From JBDKGV01 sp039798005 (GTDB lineage: Bacteria; Fibrobacterota; Fibrobacteria; UBA5070): a stretch of DNA of 7,989 bases. Position 1 is the stretch's first letter, and the number at the start of each line of letters is the position of its first letter. Under the pieces are notes generated by a model. It saw nothing but the letters and a program-made list of their open reading frames with translations. It did no database searches and was not told the DNA's origin. Of this stretch, positions 1 through 5,836 are shown in pieces. Both the position numbers and the translations under genes were made by a program. The DNA is taken from contig JBDKGV010000162.1 in assembly GCA_039798005.1 (NCBI GenBank), forward strand, positions 1 through 7,989, written 5' to 3'.

Positions 1-200
1 TGATCGATCGCCCAAGGCATCCCGGCAAGGGTCGTGAACAGGACATGCCGACGCGACACGTCCGGATCGTCGATCACCAGGTCGCAGCCCGACCCGCGCC
101 CGATCAGGAGCCCGCATTCAGGAACCCCGAGGCGCTGACCGTCGGACAGGAGCAGAGCCCAGCTCGAAGGGGTCTGCCATGGATACAAGGAATTGTCCAT
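1..200 (-). CDS. FHA-domain protein, N-terminal fragment (runs off left edge)
   Basis: Reading the minus strand from an ATG at 200-198 gives 66 residues open to the window edge. The peptide begins MDNSLYPWQTPSSWALLL and contains GLLIGRGSGCDLVIDDPDVS followed by RRHVLF. This is the core of a forkhead-associated domain: the Gly-Arg pair (residues 34-35), the acidic stretch before the second loop, and Ser49-Arg50-x-His52, which in the family contact the phosphothreonine and shape the binding loop. FHA domains read Ser/Thr-kinase signalling or act as scaffolds, for example in secretion systems. What follows the domain lies outside the window, so the full protein's role is unknown. The start is the first ATG and leaves a short lead-in to the domain, as is common. 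A clear Shine-Dalgarno is not visible (only GGGA two bases upstream), so an upstream TTG is possible. The gene diverges from pgi and shares about 108 bases of upstream DNA with it. Confidence 0.8.
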   Translation of the reverse strand, partial: MDNSLYPWQTPSSWALLLSDGQRLGVPECGLLIGRGSGCDLVIDDPDVSRRHVLFTTLAGMPWAID

Positions 201-308
201 CGTCCCATAAAACCTAGTGAGAAGTGCCTCGAGAAAGCAGGTCAAAGGGTGCTATCTTTGCCGCCGCACACCTTTGCGGGCCAAGCGGCTCCAACCACGG
301 AGAATCTC
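201..308. promoter_or_regulatory. Divergent intergenic region between FHA gene and pgi
   Basis: These 108 bases separate the two divergent starts and must hold, or lie near, the promoters of both. I looked for paired -35/-10 boxes. On the minus strand TTGACC (246-241) is a decent -35-like hexamer, but it has no good -10 at normal spacing. On the plus strand TTGTCC (193-198) with TAGTGA (215-220) is weak. No box is called with confidence; the location is inferred from gene layout only. Confidence 0.4.
299..302 (+). promoter_or_regulatory. Ribosome binding site of pgi (decides the start)
   Basis: GGAG lies six bases before the ATG at 309. This supports starting pgi at 309 rather than at an in-frame ATG at 45. 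The earlier start would add 88 residues with no resemblance to the family and would lie opposite the FHA gene. Confidence 0.75.
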
Positions 309-1631
309 ATGATCCGGTACCAGTACAAGAATCTCGCCCCATGGGTCGACGACACCGTGCTTTCTGCCATGCAGCAGCAGGTCACTTCCGCCCACCAATT
401 GCTGACTTCCCGCGAGGGCGCAGGCGCCGATTTCCTGGGCTGGACCGAGCCGAAGAAGGCCATCTCGGCGGAAGAGATCGCCAAGATCAAGGAAGCCGCC
501 GAGCGCATCCAGGGCGATTCCGAGATTCTCGTCGTCGTGGGTATCGGGGGCTCCTATCTCGGTGCACGCGCCGTCCTTGAAGCTCTTCCTTTGACCGAGC
601 ACGGCGTGGACGTGGCCTTCGCCGGCTTCCACATCTCGGCTCGCGATACCGAAGCCCTTTTGGATCAGCTCGACGACTACGACGACGTCTCGGTGAATGT
701 CGTTTCCAAGTCGGGCACGACCACTGAGCCCGCCATCGCCTTCCGCATGCTCAAGGCGTACATGGAAGAGCGTTACGGCAAGGACGGCGCCAAGAGCCGC
801 ATCTACGCCACCACCGACAAGGCCAAGGGCGCCTTGAAGAAGCTTGCCGACCAGGAAGGCTACACCACCTTCGTGATCCCCGACGACATCGGCGGACGCT
901 TCTCGGTGCTCACTCCGGTCGGACTCCTGCCCATCGCGGCGGCCGGGCACGACATCGAGGCCCTCTTGAGCGGGGCTCAAGAGGCCTTCGTGAAGTACAG
1001 CGCCTCCAACGACGTCCTGAAGAACGACTGCCTTCGCTATGCAGCCACCCGCACGGCACTCCTGCGCCAGGGCAAGGACATCGAGATCCTCTCCGTGTTC
1101 GAGCCGGGCCTTCAGTTCTACGTCGAGTGGTGGAAGCAGTTGTTCGGCGAGTCCGAAGGCAAGAACCGCACGGGCATCTTCCCCGCCGGTTGCGTGTTCA
1201 CCACCGACCTCCACTCCATGGGCCAGTGGATCCAAGAAGGCAAGCGCAACGCCTTCGAGACCTTCCTGATCGAAGAGAAGCCCGACTGCGACATCGAAGT
1301 CCCGGCTCTTGGCGAAGATCTCGACGGCTTGGAGTACCTCGCCGGCAAGACCTTGGGCGAGATCAACCTCGAAGCGTACCGCGGCACCGCAGCGGCCCAC
1401 ACCGACGGTGGCATGCCCAACCACACCATCCTGGTCGAGACCTTGAACGAAGCCGTTCTTGGTCAGTTGATCCACTTCTTCGAGCGCGCCTGCGGCGTGG
1501 CCTGCTACCTCGGTGGGATCAATCCCTTTGATCAGCCGGGCGTGGAAGCCTACAAGAAGAACATGTTCGCCCTCTTGGGCAAGCCCGGCTTCGAGTCCTT
1601 GGCGGCCGAGCTGAACGCCAAGATCGGCTGA
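309..1631 (+). CDS. pgi: Glucose-6-phosphate isomerase
   Basis: This 440-residue cytosolic enzyme interconverts glucose 6-phosphate and fructose 6-phosphate at the head of glycolysis and in gluconeogenesis. The length and sequence match the Bacillus-type PGI (about 450 residues), not the longer E. coli type. Visible motifs are GIGGSYLGARA (78-88) and SKSGTTTEP (133-141) in the first sugar-isomerase domain, DIGGRFSVLTPVG (193-205, PGI signature 1), FGESEGKN (279-286), TTDLHSMGQW (298-307) and NPFDQPGVEAYKK (405-417, signature 2). By family comparison the catalytic residues should be Glu281, His302 and Lys416, and all are present. The start at 309 has a good ribosome site and a typical N-terminus (MIRYQYKNLAPWV). 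The gene is first in an operon with rpe and a DUF167 gene. Its TGA shares its last base with the rpe ATG, which suggests coupled translation. Confidence 0.97.
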   Translation: MIRYQYKNLAPWVDDTVLSAMQQQVTSAHQLLTSREGAGADFLGWTEPKKAISAEEIAKIKEAAERIQGDSEILVVVGIGGSYLGARAVLEALPLTEHGVDVAFAGFHISARDTEALLDQLDDYDDVSVNVVSKSGTTTEPAIAFRMLKAYMEERYGKDGAKSRIYATTDKAKGALKKLADQEGYTTFVIPDDIGGRFSVLTPVGLLPIAAAGHDIEALLSGAQEAFVKYSASNDVLKNDCLRYAATRTALLRQGKDIEILSVFEPGLQFYVEWWKQLFGESEGKNRTGIFPAGCVFTTDLHSMGQWIQEGKRNAFETFLIEEKPDCDIEVPALGEDLDGLEYLAGKTLGEINLEAYRGTAAAHTDGGMPNHTILVETLNEAVLGQLIHFFERACGVACYLGGINPFDQPGVEAYKKNMFALLGKPGFESLAAELNAKIG

Positions 1632-2284
1632 TGCCACAGCCCATCGTCATCGCACCCAGCCTGCTTGCCGCCGATTTCGCCCGTTTGGGCGAAGAGGCGG
1701 CGCTTTGCAAGGCCGCCGGAGCCGAGTGGTTGCATGTGGATGTGATGGATGGGCATTTCGTGCCCAACCTGACCATCGGGCCTTGCGTGGTGGAATCGCT
1801 GCGCAAGAGCACCGACCTGTTCCTCGATTGCCACTTGATGATCACCGATCCATTGGAGTACGGAACGCGTCTGGCCAAGGCCGGAGCCGACCTCGTGAGC
1901 TTTCACTTGGAAGCCGTGATGGATCCGAACAAGGTGATCGATGGTCTGAAGGAGGCGGGAGTGCAGGTTGGCATCGCCATCAACCCGGGCCGTTCACCTG
2001 AGGAGATCTTCCCTTACCTCGATCGCTTGGACCTGGTCCTTGTGATGAGCATCTGGGCGGGTTTCGGCGGACAAAAGTTCCGGGATGACGCGCCGGCACG
2101 CATCAAGGGGCTTGCCGACGAGATCGCACGGCGTGGACTTTCCACCCGTGTGCAAGTCGATGGCGGCATCAATGCCCAGACCTCGAAACTGGTGCGCGAG
2201 GCGGGGTGCGACACGATGGTGGCGGGAACCTATGTGTTCAATGCCACCGATCGCGCTGCGGCCATCACCTCCTTGAGAGCCTGA
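1631..2284 (+). CDS. rpe: Ribulose-phosphate 3-epimerase
   Basis: This 217-residue TIM-barrel enzyme epimerises D-ribulose 5-phosphate to D-xylulose 5-phosphate in the pentose phosphate pathway (or Calvin cycle where present). The N-terminus IAPSLLAADF (7-16) with Ser10, HVDVMDGHFVPN (35-46) with metal ligands His35 and Asp37, HLMI (68-71) with His68, and VDGGIN (176-181) with catalytic Asp177 are all intact. VAGTYVFNATD (197-207) matches the C-terminal phosphate-binding segment. One oddity: the loop usually read as VNPGFGGQ or VEPGFGGQ is here IWAGFGGQ (141-148), so Trp142-Ala143 replace the usual Asn/Glu-Pro pair. The GFGGQ part is kept, so activity is likely retained. The start overlaps the pgi stop by one base, and the stop overlaps the next start in the same way. 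No strong ribosome site is seen before the ATG, in keeping with translational coupling. Confidence 0.96.
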   Translation: MPQPIVIAPSLLAADFARLGEEAALCKAAGAEWLHVDVMDGHFVPNLTIGPCVVESLRKSTDLFLDCHLMITDPLEYGTRLAKAGADLVSFHLEAVMDPNKVIDGLKEAGVQVGIAINPGRSPEEIFPYLDRLDLVLVMSIWAGFGGQKFRDDAPARIKGLADEIARRGLSTRVQVDGGINAQTSKLVREAGCDTMVAGTYVFNATDRAAAITSLRA

Positions 2285-2565
2285 TGCCTCCCCTCCCTCC
2301 CTATGCCAGGCATGTGGAGGGAGGTTTGGAGCTTCGCTTGAAGGTGGTGCCCGGTGCAAGTCGGGATCAGATCGCAGGAATTCTGGGCGATCGATTGAAG
2401 ATCCGGACGGCAACGGCCCCCGAAGGGGGGAAGGCCAACAAGGCGGTTGCGGCATTGCTTGCCAATTGGCTGAATGTTCCGGTTCGGCAGATCGAACTGG
2501 TCGGAGGTCCGACCAATCCTGAAAAAACCTTCAAGGTCCATGGAATCAAGGATTTTCCGGTCTGA
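2284..2565 (+). CDS. DUF167 / YggU-family small protein
   Basis: This is a 93-residue protein of the DUF167 (YggU) family, a small alpha/beta fold of unknown biochemical role found widely in bacteria and archaea. The diagnostic pattern is present: LKVVPGASRDQIAG (19-32), LKIRTATAPEGGKANKAVAA (38-57), where the family has a APPxxGxAN core, and LVGGPTNPEKTFKV (72-85), corresponding to the usual LVxGxTSRxKxV strand. The second half of that last motif is changed, with Asn-Pro-Glu where Ser-Arg is common. The start ATG at 2284 overlaps the rpe TGA, and GAGAG at 2275-2279 gives a modest ribosome site. An in-frame start at 2206 would lie inside rpe and is not used. Its place as third gene of the pgi-rpe operon hints at no specific function. 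Confidence 0.88.
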   Translation: MPPLPPYARHVEGGLELRLKVVPGASRDQIAGILGDRLKIRTATAPEGGKANKAVAALLANWLNVPVRQIELVGGPTNPEKTFKVHGIKDFPV

Positions 2566-2576
2566 AGGTCGTTTTT
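2522..2576 (+). terminator. Possible intrinsic terminator, long-loop hairpin over the DUF167 stop
   Basis: ACCTTCA (2527-2533) is perfectly complementary to TGAAGGT (2563-2569). The A-run at 2522-2526 can pair with TTTTT at 2572-2576 across a two-base bulge. The T-run is where a rho-independent terminator would have it, but the loop is 29 bases, far longer than usual, and the stem includes the gene's stop codon. It could equally be chance. It is the only terminator-like structure before the next gene. Confidence 0.3.
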
Positions 2577-2686
2577 GAAACATTCGTTGAGAACGATATC
2601 CTCGGCAATTGTGAGCTTTGGTGGCCGGAGTTCTGACTTGTGCTTATTTTTACCCGACACTTGTGTACACGGGAGTCCAGTCCAAA
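2566..2686 (+). promoter_or_regulatory. Intergenic region likely holding the promoter of the envelope pair
   Basis: These 121 bases separate DUF167 from the exported-protein gene and are more AT-rich than their surroundings. TTGTGC at 2638-2643 could be a -35, but its partner at 17 bases spacing (TTGTGT, 2661-2666) is poor. A perfect eight-base palindrome GTGTACAC sits at 2663-2670, just ahead of the ribosome site, and could be part of an operator. No confident promoter boxes are seen. Confidence 0.35.
2671..2675 (+). promoter_or_regulatory. Ribosome binding site of the CsgG/TolB-N-like gene
   Basis: GGGAG stands 11 bases before the ATG at 2687, a little far but usable. The frame stays open upstream to a TTG at 2618, but only the start at 2687 puts a basic N-region directly before the hydrophobic signal core, so 2687 is preferred. 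Confidence 0.5.
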
Positions 2687-3496
2687 ATGCATGTGAAGAA
2701 AACTGATAACGGATCCAGCTTTCGCCAGTGGCGCAAAGCCAGCGTATTCGCACTGGTATTGGCAGGTCTTGCCTGCGCGGATACCAAGCCAACCCTGACA
2801 GTTCTTCCCCCCCAAGCAGGTGATGCATCCCCCGAGGATGCCCAAGCCTTCCGGGCTGAGCTTGATCGTGTATTCCGCTCGAACCCGGATGTCCGGTTCG
2901 TCGAAGCCAACTCGAGTGCGCTTGAAGAAGTGGGCGCTCAGGCGGGCTGTCTCGATGCCGATTGTTCGATTCAAGCAGGCCGTGTCCTGGATGCCGAACG
3001 CGTCGTGTCTCCGGTCGTGCGCAAGGAGGGCGAAGGCTGGGTCATGACCTTGCGGCTTGTCGATGCCCGCTCCGGTGAAGTGACCGTCTCCAAATCGGGA
3101 CTTTCCGGCTCGGCTTCCGCTGCCGGCGCCGCCACCGACTTTGCTTCGGCCTTGACCGAGCCCATCGCTCTGGCTTTGCATGTCGTCGAGGCTCCTGTGA
3201 TCGCCGCCACGCCTCCTGTCAGCAGCGGCTTGCAATCCTCAGCAACGGATCTCCCTCCGATGCAAGCACCCTCTGATGCTGCACCGGCTTCGACAAGCTC
3301 CTCGGGCAATGGCAAGAAGATCCTGCTCTGGACGGCAGGTGGACTGGTATTGGCTGGCGGTGTGGCTGCAGCCGTCGTCGTCCTCATGGGTGGGAAATCC
3401 ACCCCGGCGGCAGAGAATGCGAACAATGGCAATGGTGGCAATGGCGGTGGCACTCCCACGGACGCGACCACATCCGTCACTGTAAGGTGGAAATAA
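2687..3496 (+). CDS. Exported protein with CsgG/TolB-N-like domain and C-terminal membrane helix
   Basis: The protein is 269 residues long. A basic N-region (MHVKKTDNGSSFRQWRKA) leads into the hydrophobic core SVFALVLAGLACA, with a plausible signal peptidase I site after Ala31 (ACA-DT). Cys30 in GLAC is a poor lipobox, so lipoprotein processing is less likely. Residues 36 to about 167 resemble the small alpha/beta domain shared by CsgG-, LpoB- and TolB-N-like proteins: a first strand TLTVLPP, a helix with ELDRVFRSNPDVRFVEANS, then GCLDADCSIQAGRVLDAERVVSPVVRKEGEGWVMTLRLVDARSGEV in form (87-131), which matches the pattern Gly-Cys-x-Asp-x-x-Cys, cofactor-free, ending in Leu-x-Asp-x-x-Ser/Thr-Gly-Glu. 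Cys88 and Cys93 may pair. A Pro/Ser/Ala-rich linker (about 173-208) precedes a membrane helix (about 211-235, ILLWTAGGLVLAGGVAAAVV) and a short Asn/Gly-rich tail. The domain call rests on pattern memory and the function is unknown. It is coupled to the downstream lipoprotein gene. Confidence 0.75.
   Translation: MHVKKTDNGSSFRQWRKASVFALVLAGLACADTKPTLTVLPPQAGDASPEDAQAFRAELDRVFRSNPDVRFVEANSSALEEVGAQAGCLDADCSIQAGRVLDAERVVSPVVRKEGEGWVMTLRLVDARSGEVTVSKSGLSGSASAAGAATDFASALTEPIALALHVVEAPVIAATPPVSSGLQSSATDLPPMQAPSDAAPASTSSSGNGKKILLWTAGGLVLAGGVAAAVVVLMGGKSTPAAENANNGNGGNGGGTPTDATTSVTVRWK
3484..3490 (+). promoter_or_regulatory. Ribosome binding site of the lipoprotein gene (decides the start)
   Basis: AAGGTGG, close to the consensus AAGGAGG, lies five bases before the ATG at 3496 and inside the end of the upstream gene. 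This makes 3496 the start; an in-frame GTG at 3487 falls within the ribosome site itself. Confidence 0.75.
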
Positions 3497-5682
3497 TGAA
3501 GAAGTTTCTCCACACCCTCGCGATCGGGGCCGCCAGCGCCTTGGTCTTCGCCTCGTGCAACAGCACCACGAGCGCACCGACACAGTCCCAAGAAAATGCG
3601 CAAGCCAGCGTCACGATCCTGCCGCGTTTGAACAGCACCCAAGCCTTTGCTCCTGTGGGTGTCGTTGCCGTGAGCATGATCATCGATGGCAAGGACACGC
3701 TTCGCGACAGCGCGCTCTTCAACAACGGGAAACTGACCTTTCCCAAGGTGCCCAAGGGCAAGTCCTTCACCTTGGCCATCGCCGGGTACAATTATCCGCG
3801 CGTCGAAGGCCAGTGGGTTTGGGCAGCGGACACCGTTGGCAACACGGGTAGTCTCAAGGACAGCTCCATCGTGGTGGTGGATCTCACCCCCAAGGCGGCT
3901 CCGGCCGCTCCTTCCCAGACCAACGCCGCTTCCCAGCCTGCGTTGATCACCGGCAATTCCTTCAATGTGAAGCTTGCCACTCCGGCCGCAGGGCAGACCA
4001 TCTGGTACACGACCGATGGCTCCGTGCCGACTCCGACCAACGGTTCGTGGTTCAATCCGGAAGTGAATCCGTTCGTGACGGTGAATCGTCCCGCTGACAC
4101 CACCAAGCCCGTGAAGCTTGTGGCGGTCGCCTACCAAAACATTCCAGGTCTTGGCAATTGGGCCGGCAGCTCGACGACCATCAGCCTCAAGTTCGGTGGC
4201 AGCACCGTGTCGAACGTGGCGCAGGACACCTCGCTCAAGACCATCTCGATCAACGGCGCGTCGATTCCCTTCACGGGAACGACCATCCTTGTCGACAGTC
4301 TTCCCGTGGGTTCGACCTCGGCGACCTTCTCCGCGGTCCCGACCGCGACCAGTGCGTCGGTCTCCTACACCCCCAATGGCACGGTTCTCCTGGTCAACGA
4401 CTCGGCTCGTGCGACCATCTTGGTTGAGAACGGTACCAGCAGTCAGATCTACACGCTTCGCTTCCAAGCCAAGCGCAAGCCCGTGATCGTGCCGACCTCC
4501 TCGGATACCACGCTTTCGAACTTGACGATCACCACGACACCGGCCGTGCTCTCGATGGTCCCTGCCACATTCTCCAAGAGCGTGCAGACATACACCGTCA
4601 CCTTGGATCCGACCGTGACCAGTGCGACCGTTGTGGGAACGGCAAGCGCAAACGCCGCCTTGGTCAGCTACGCCACCGTTGGCGCGACGACCAAGCCCTC
4701 CACCGGCACGATCGCCCTGTCGACCGACTCCACCTTGAGCGTCACTGTCGCCAACGGCGGCAAGGAACTGGTCTACACGATCAACTTCCGCCACAAGGCC
4801 ACCACTCCGATCGGTGTCGCACACGACTCCACCTTGAAGTCGCTGACCATCAACGGCAAGGCGATCACGATCAAGAACACCATCATCGCGGACACCGTGG
4901 AAAATGCGGTCACCTCGGCCGAATTCGTCGCGGTCCCGAGCGATGTCACGGATACCTTGATCTACTCCAAGGACAACCTGATCTGGACCAAGACCGTCTC
5001 GACCTTGACCCTCAAGGAAGGGATGAACTACTACTACATCAAGGTTCGCAACACCAACGGCAACAGCTTGGCCTACACGATCGGCGTCTTCCGCAAGGGT
5101 ACCGCGGTCATTCCGGCACACGACACGGCGCTGACTGGTTTGACTACCGATCGCGCAACCCTCACCCCGGACTTCGACGCGGCGACCTTGGCGTATACCA
5201 ATACCATCGACGACACCGTGACGATGGTGACCTTGGCCGCGACCGCCAAGGATCCGTTGGCAACCGTGACCTACAACGGAGCGATCAGCGGGAAGATCAA
5301 CGTATCCTCCTACACGGCCGGTCAGACCCGCAACGTGAATGTCAAGGTGCTCAACGGCGAGTCCTCCTTGACCTACACCGTGGCGATCACCAAGAAGAAG
5401 TCCGGCGGCGGTGGTACCGACCCCGGCACTGGAACCGCTCTGGATCTCTCGGGAACCAGTACCTTCGTGCTGGAACAAGGGACGAGCTACACGGTCACCA
5501 ATTCCTGCTCGAACAACGGAGCGATCGCGTTCACCAAGGTCTGGGATGCCGCTGACCAAGGTGCAATCAATGTCACTGTGGATGGCACTGCCGTAACCGG
5601 TTCGTACTACGCATCGAGTTCCGCTGGCGCAACCTTCACCCTGATCAGCACCTTGGGTGGCACCACCCTCAAGTGTCAGTAA
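3496..5682 (+). CDS. Multidomain surface lipoprotein with CHB_HEX_C-like module and four cadherin-like repeats
   Basis: The protein is 728 residues long. The N-terminus MKKFLHTLAIGAASALVFAS followed by Cys21 is a lipoprotein signal; Phe-Ala-Ser before the Cys is a loose lipobox. Residues about 36-130 form a beta-rich domain. Residues about 149-235 resemble the chitobiase/beta-hexosaminidase C-terminal module, with WYTTDGSVPT (170-179) and the later KLVAVAY strand as hallmarks. Four repeats follow (about 244-327, 337-433, 443-534, 542-633), each opening with Asp-(Ser/Thr)-x-Leu-x-x-Leu/Ile-(Thr/Ser) and closing with a Tyr-Thr-(Ile/Val/Leu) strand, the pattern of cadherin-like beta-sandwich domains (PF12733 type). 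A hinge KKKSGGGGTDPG (about 633-644) leads to a final beta domain with Cys671 and Cys727 near its ends. No catalytic motif is seen. A binding, adhesion or scaffold role at the cell surface is inferred. TAA of the upstream gene and this ATG share one base, and a strong terminator follows. Confidence 0.85.
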   Translation: MKKFLHTLAIGAASALVFASCNSTTSAPTQSQENAQASVTILPRLNSTQAFAPVGVVAVSMIIDGKDTLRDSALFNNGKLTFPKVPKGKSFTLAIAGYNYPRVEGQWVWAADTVGNTGSLKDSSIVVVDLTPKAAPAAPSQTNAASQPALITGNSFNVKLATPAAGQTIWYTTDGSVPTPTNGSWFNPEVNPFVTVNRPADTTKPVKLVAVAYQNIPGLGNWAGSSTTISLKFGGSTVSNVAQDTSLKTISINGASIPFTGTTILVDSLPVGSTSATFSAVPTATSASVSYTPNGTVLLVNDSARATILVENGTSSQIYTLRFQAKRKPVIVPTSSDTTLSNLTITTTPAVLSMVPATFSKSVQTYTVTLDPTVTSATVVGTASANAALVSYATVGATTKPSTGTIALSTDSTLSVTVANGGKELVYTINFRHKATTPIGVAHDSTLKSLTINGKAITIKNTIIADTVENAVTSAEFVAVPSDVTDTLIYSKDNLIWTKTVSTLTLKEGMNYYYIKVRNTNGNSLAYTIGVFRKGTAVIPAHDTALTGLTTDRATLTPDFDAATLAYTNTIDDTVTMVTLAATAKDPLATVTYNGAISGKINVSSYTAGQTRNVNVKVLNGESSLTYTVAITKKKSGGGGTDPGTGTALDLSGTSTFVLEQGTSYTVTNSCSNNGAIAFTKVWDAADQGAINVTVDGTAVTGSYYASSSAGATFTLISTLGGTTLKCQ
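4225..5394 (+). repeat. Four tandem cadherin-like domain repeats within the lipoprotein gene
   Basis: Units start at about 4225, 4504, 4822 and 5119, each some 250-290 bases. They are related at protein level (DTSLKTISING, DTTLSNLTI, DSTLKSLTING and DTALTGLTT at their starts) but diverged in DNA, so they are old duplications rather than recent slippage products. Units 1 and 3 share the Leu-Lys-x-(Ile/Leu)-(Ser/Thr)-Ile-Asn-Gly opening and are the closest pair by eye. Confidence 0.75.
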
Positions 5683-5695
5683 GCGATTGATGAAC

Positions 5696-5731
5696 AAGCC
5701 CCCCGTCCTTCACTGGGCGGGGGGCTTTTTT
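5696..5731 (+). terminator. Strong intrinsic terminator after the lipoprotein gene
   Basis: AAGCCCCCCG (5696-5705) pairs perfectly with CGGGGGGCTT (5718-5727), a ten-base stem with a 12-base loop, followed by a run of six T (5726-5731). It lies 13 bases after the TAA at 5680-5682 and closes the envelope gene pair. Confidence 0.93.
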
Positions 5732-5827
5732 GTTGCCCATCCCTCCATGCCGGCTTGGAACAAGGGTGGCGATTCCACGGTCAGGCGTCCTTGAGGATTT
5801 CGTCCGACGGCCATTGACTTCAGGTCT

Positions 5828-5831
5828 GAGG
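5828..5831 (+). promoter_or_regulatory. Ribosome binding site of the methyltransferase gene
   Basis: GAGG lies five bases before the ATG at 5837 and supports that start. The 105 bases between the terminator and this gene must hold its promoter, but no convincing -35/-10 pair was found there. Confidence 0.6.
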
Positions 5832-5836
5832 ATGTC

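Noticed and set aside
252..1637. A 461-codon minus-strand open frame opposite pgi
   Set aside because: pgi on the plus strand is unmistakable with all catalytic motifs; the opposite frame has no domain and its openness follows from codon bias.
2618..2686. TTG start at 2618 for the CsgG/TolB-N-like protein
   Set aside because: It would put 23 residues before a proper signal peptide; the ATG at 2687 gives a classic basic N-region plus hydrophobic core and has GGGAG upstream.
2687..2779. Lipoprotein call for the CsgG/TolB-N-like protein (Cys30)
   Set aside because: The residues before the Cys are Gly-Leu-Ala, which do not fit a lipobox (Leu expected at -3); an Ala-Cys-Ala signal peptidase I site fits better.
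2971..5697. A 908-codon open frame on the minus strand opposite both envelope genes
   Set aside because: Its translation is rich in Gly, Arg, Asp and His with no domain, and it mirrors the codon bias of the plus-strand genes, which have signal peptides, recognisable domains, good ribosome sites and a terminator on the plus strand. It is an antisense shadow of GC-rich coding DNA.
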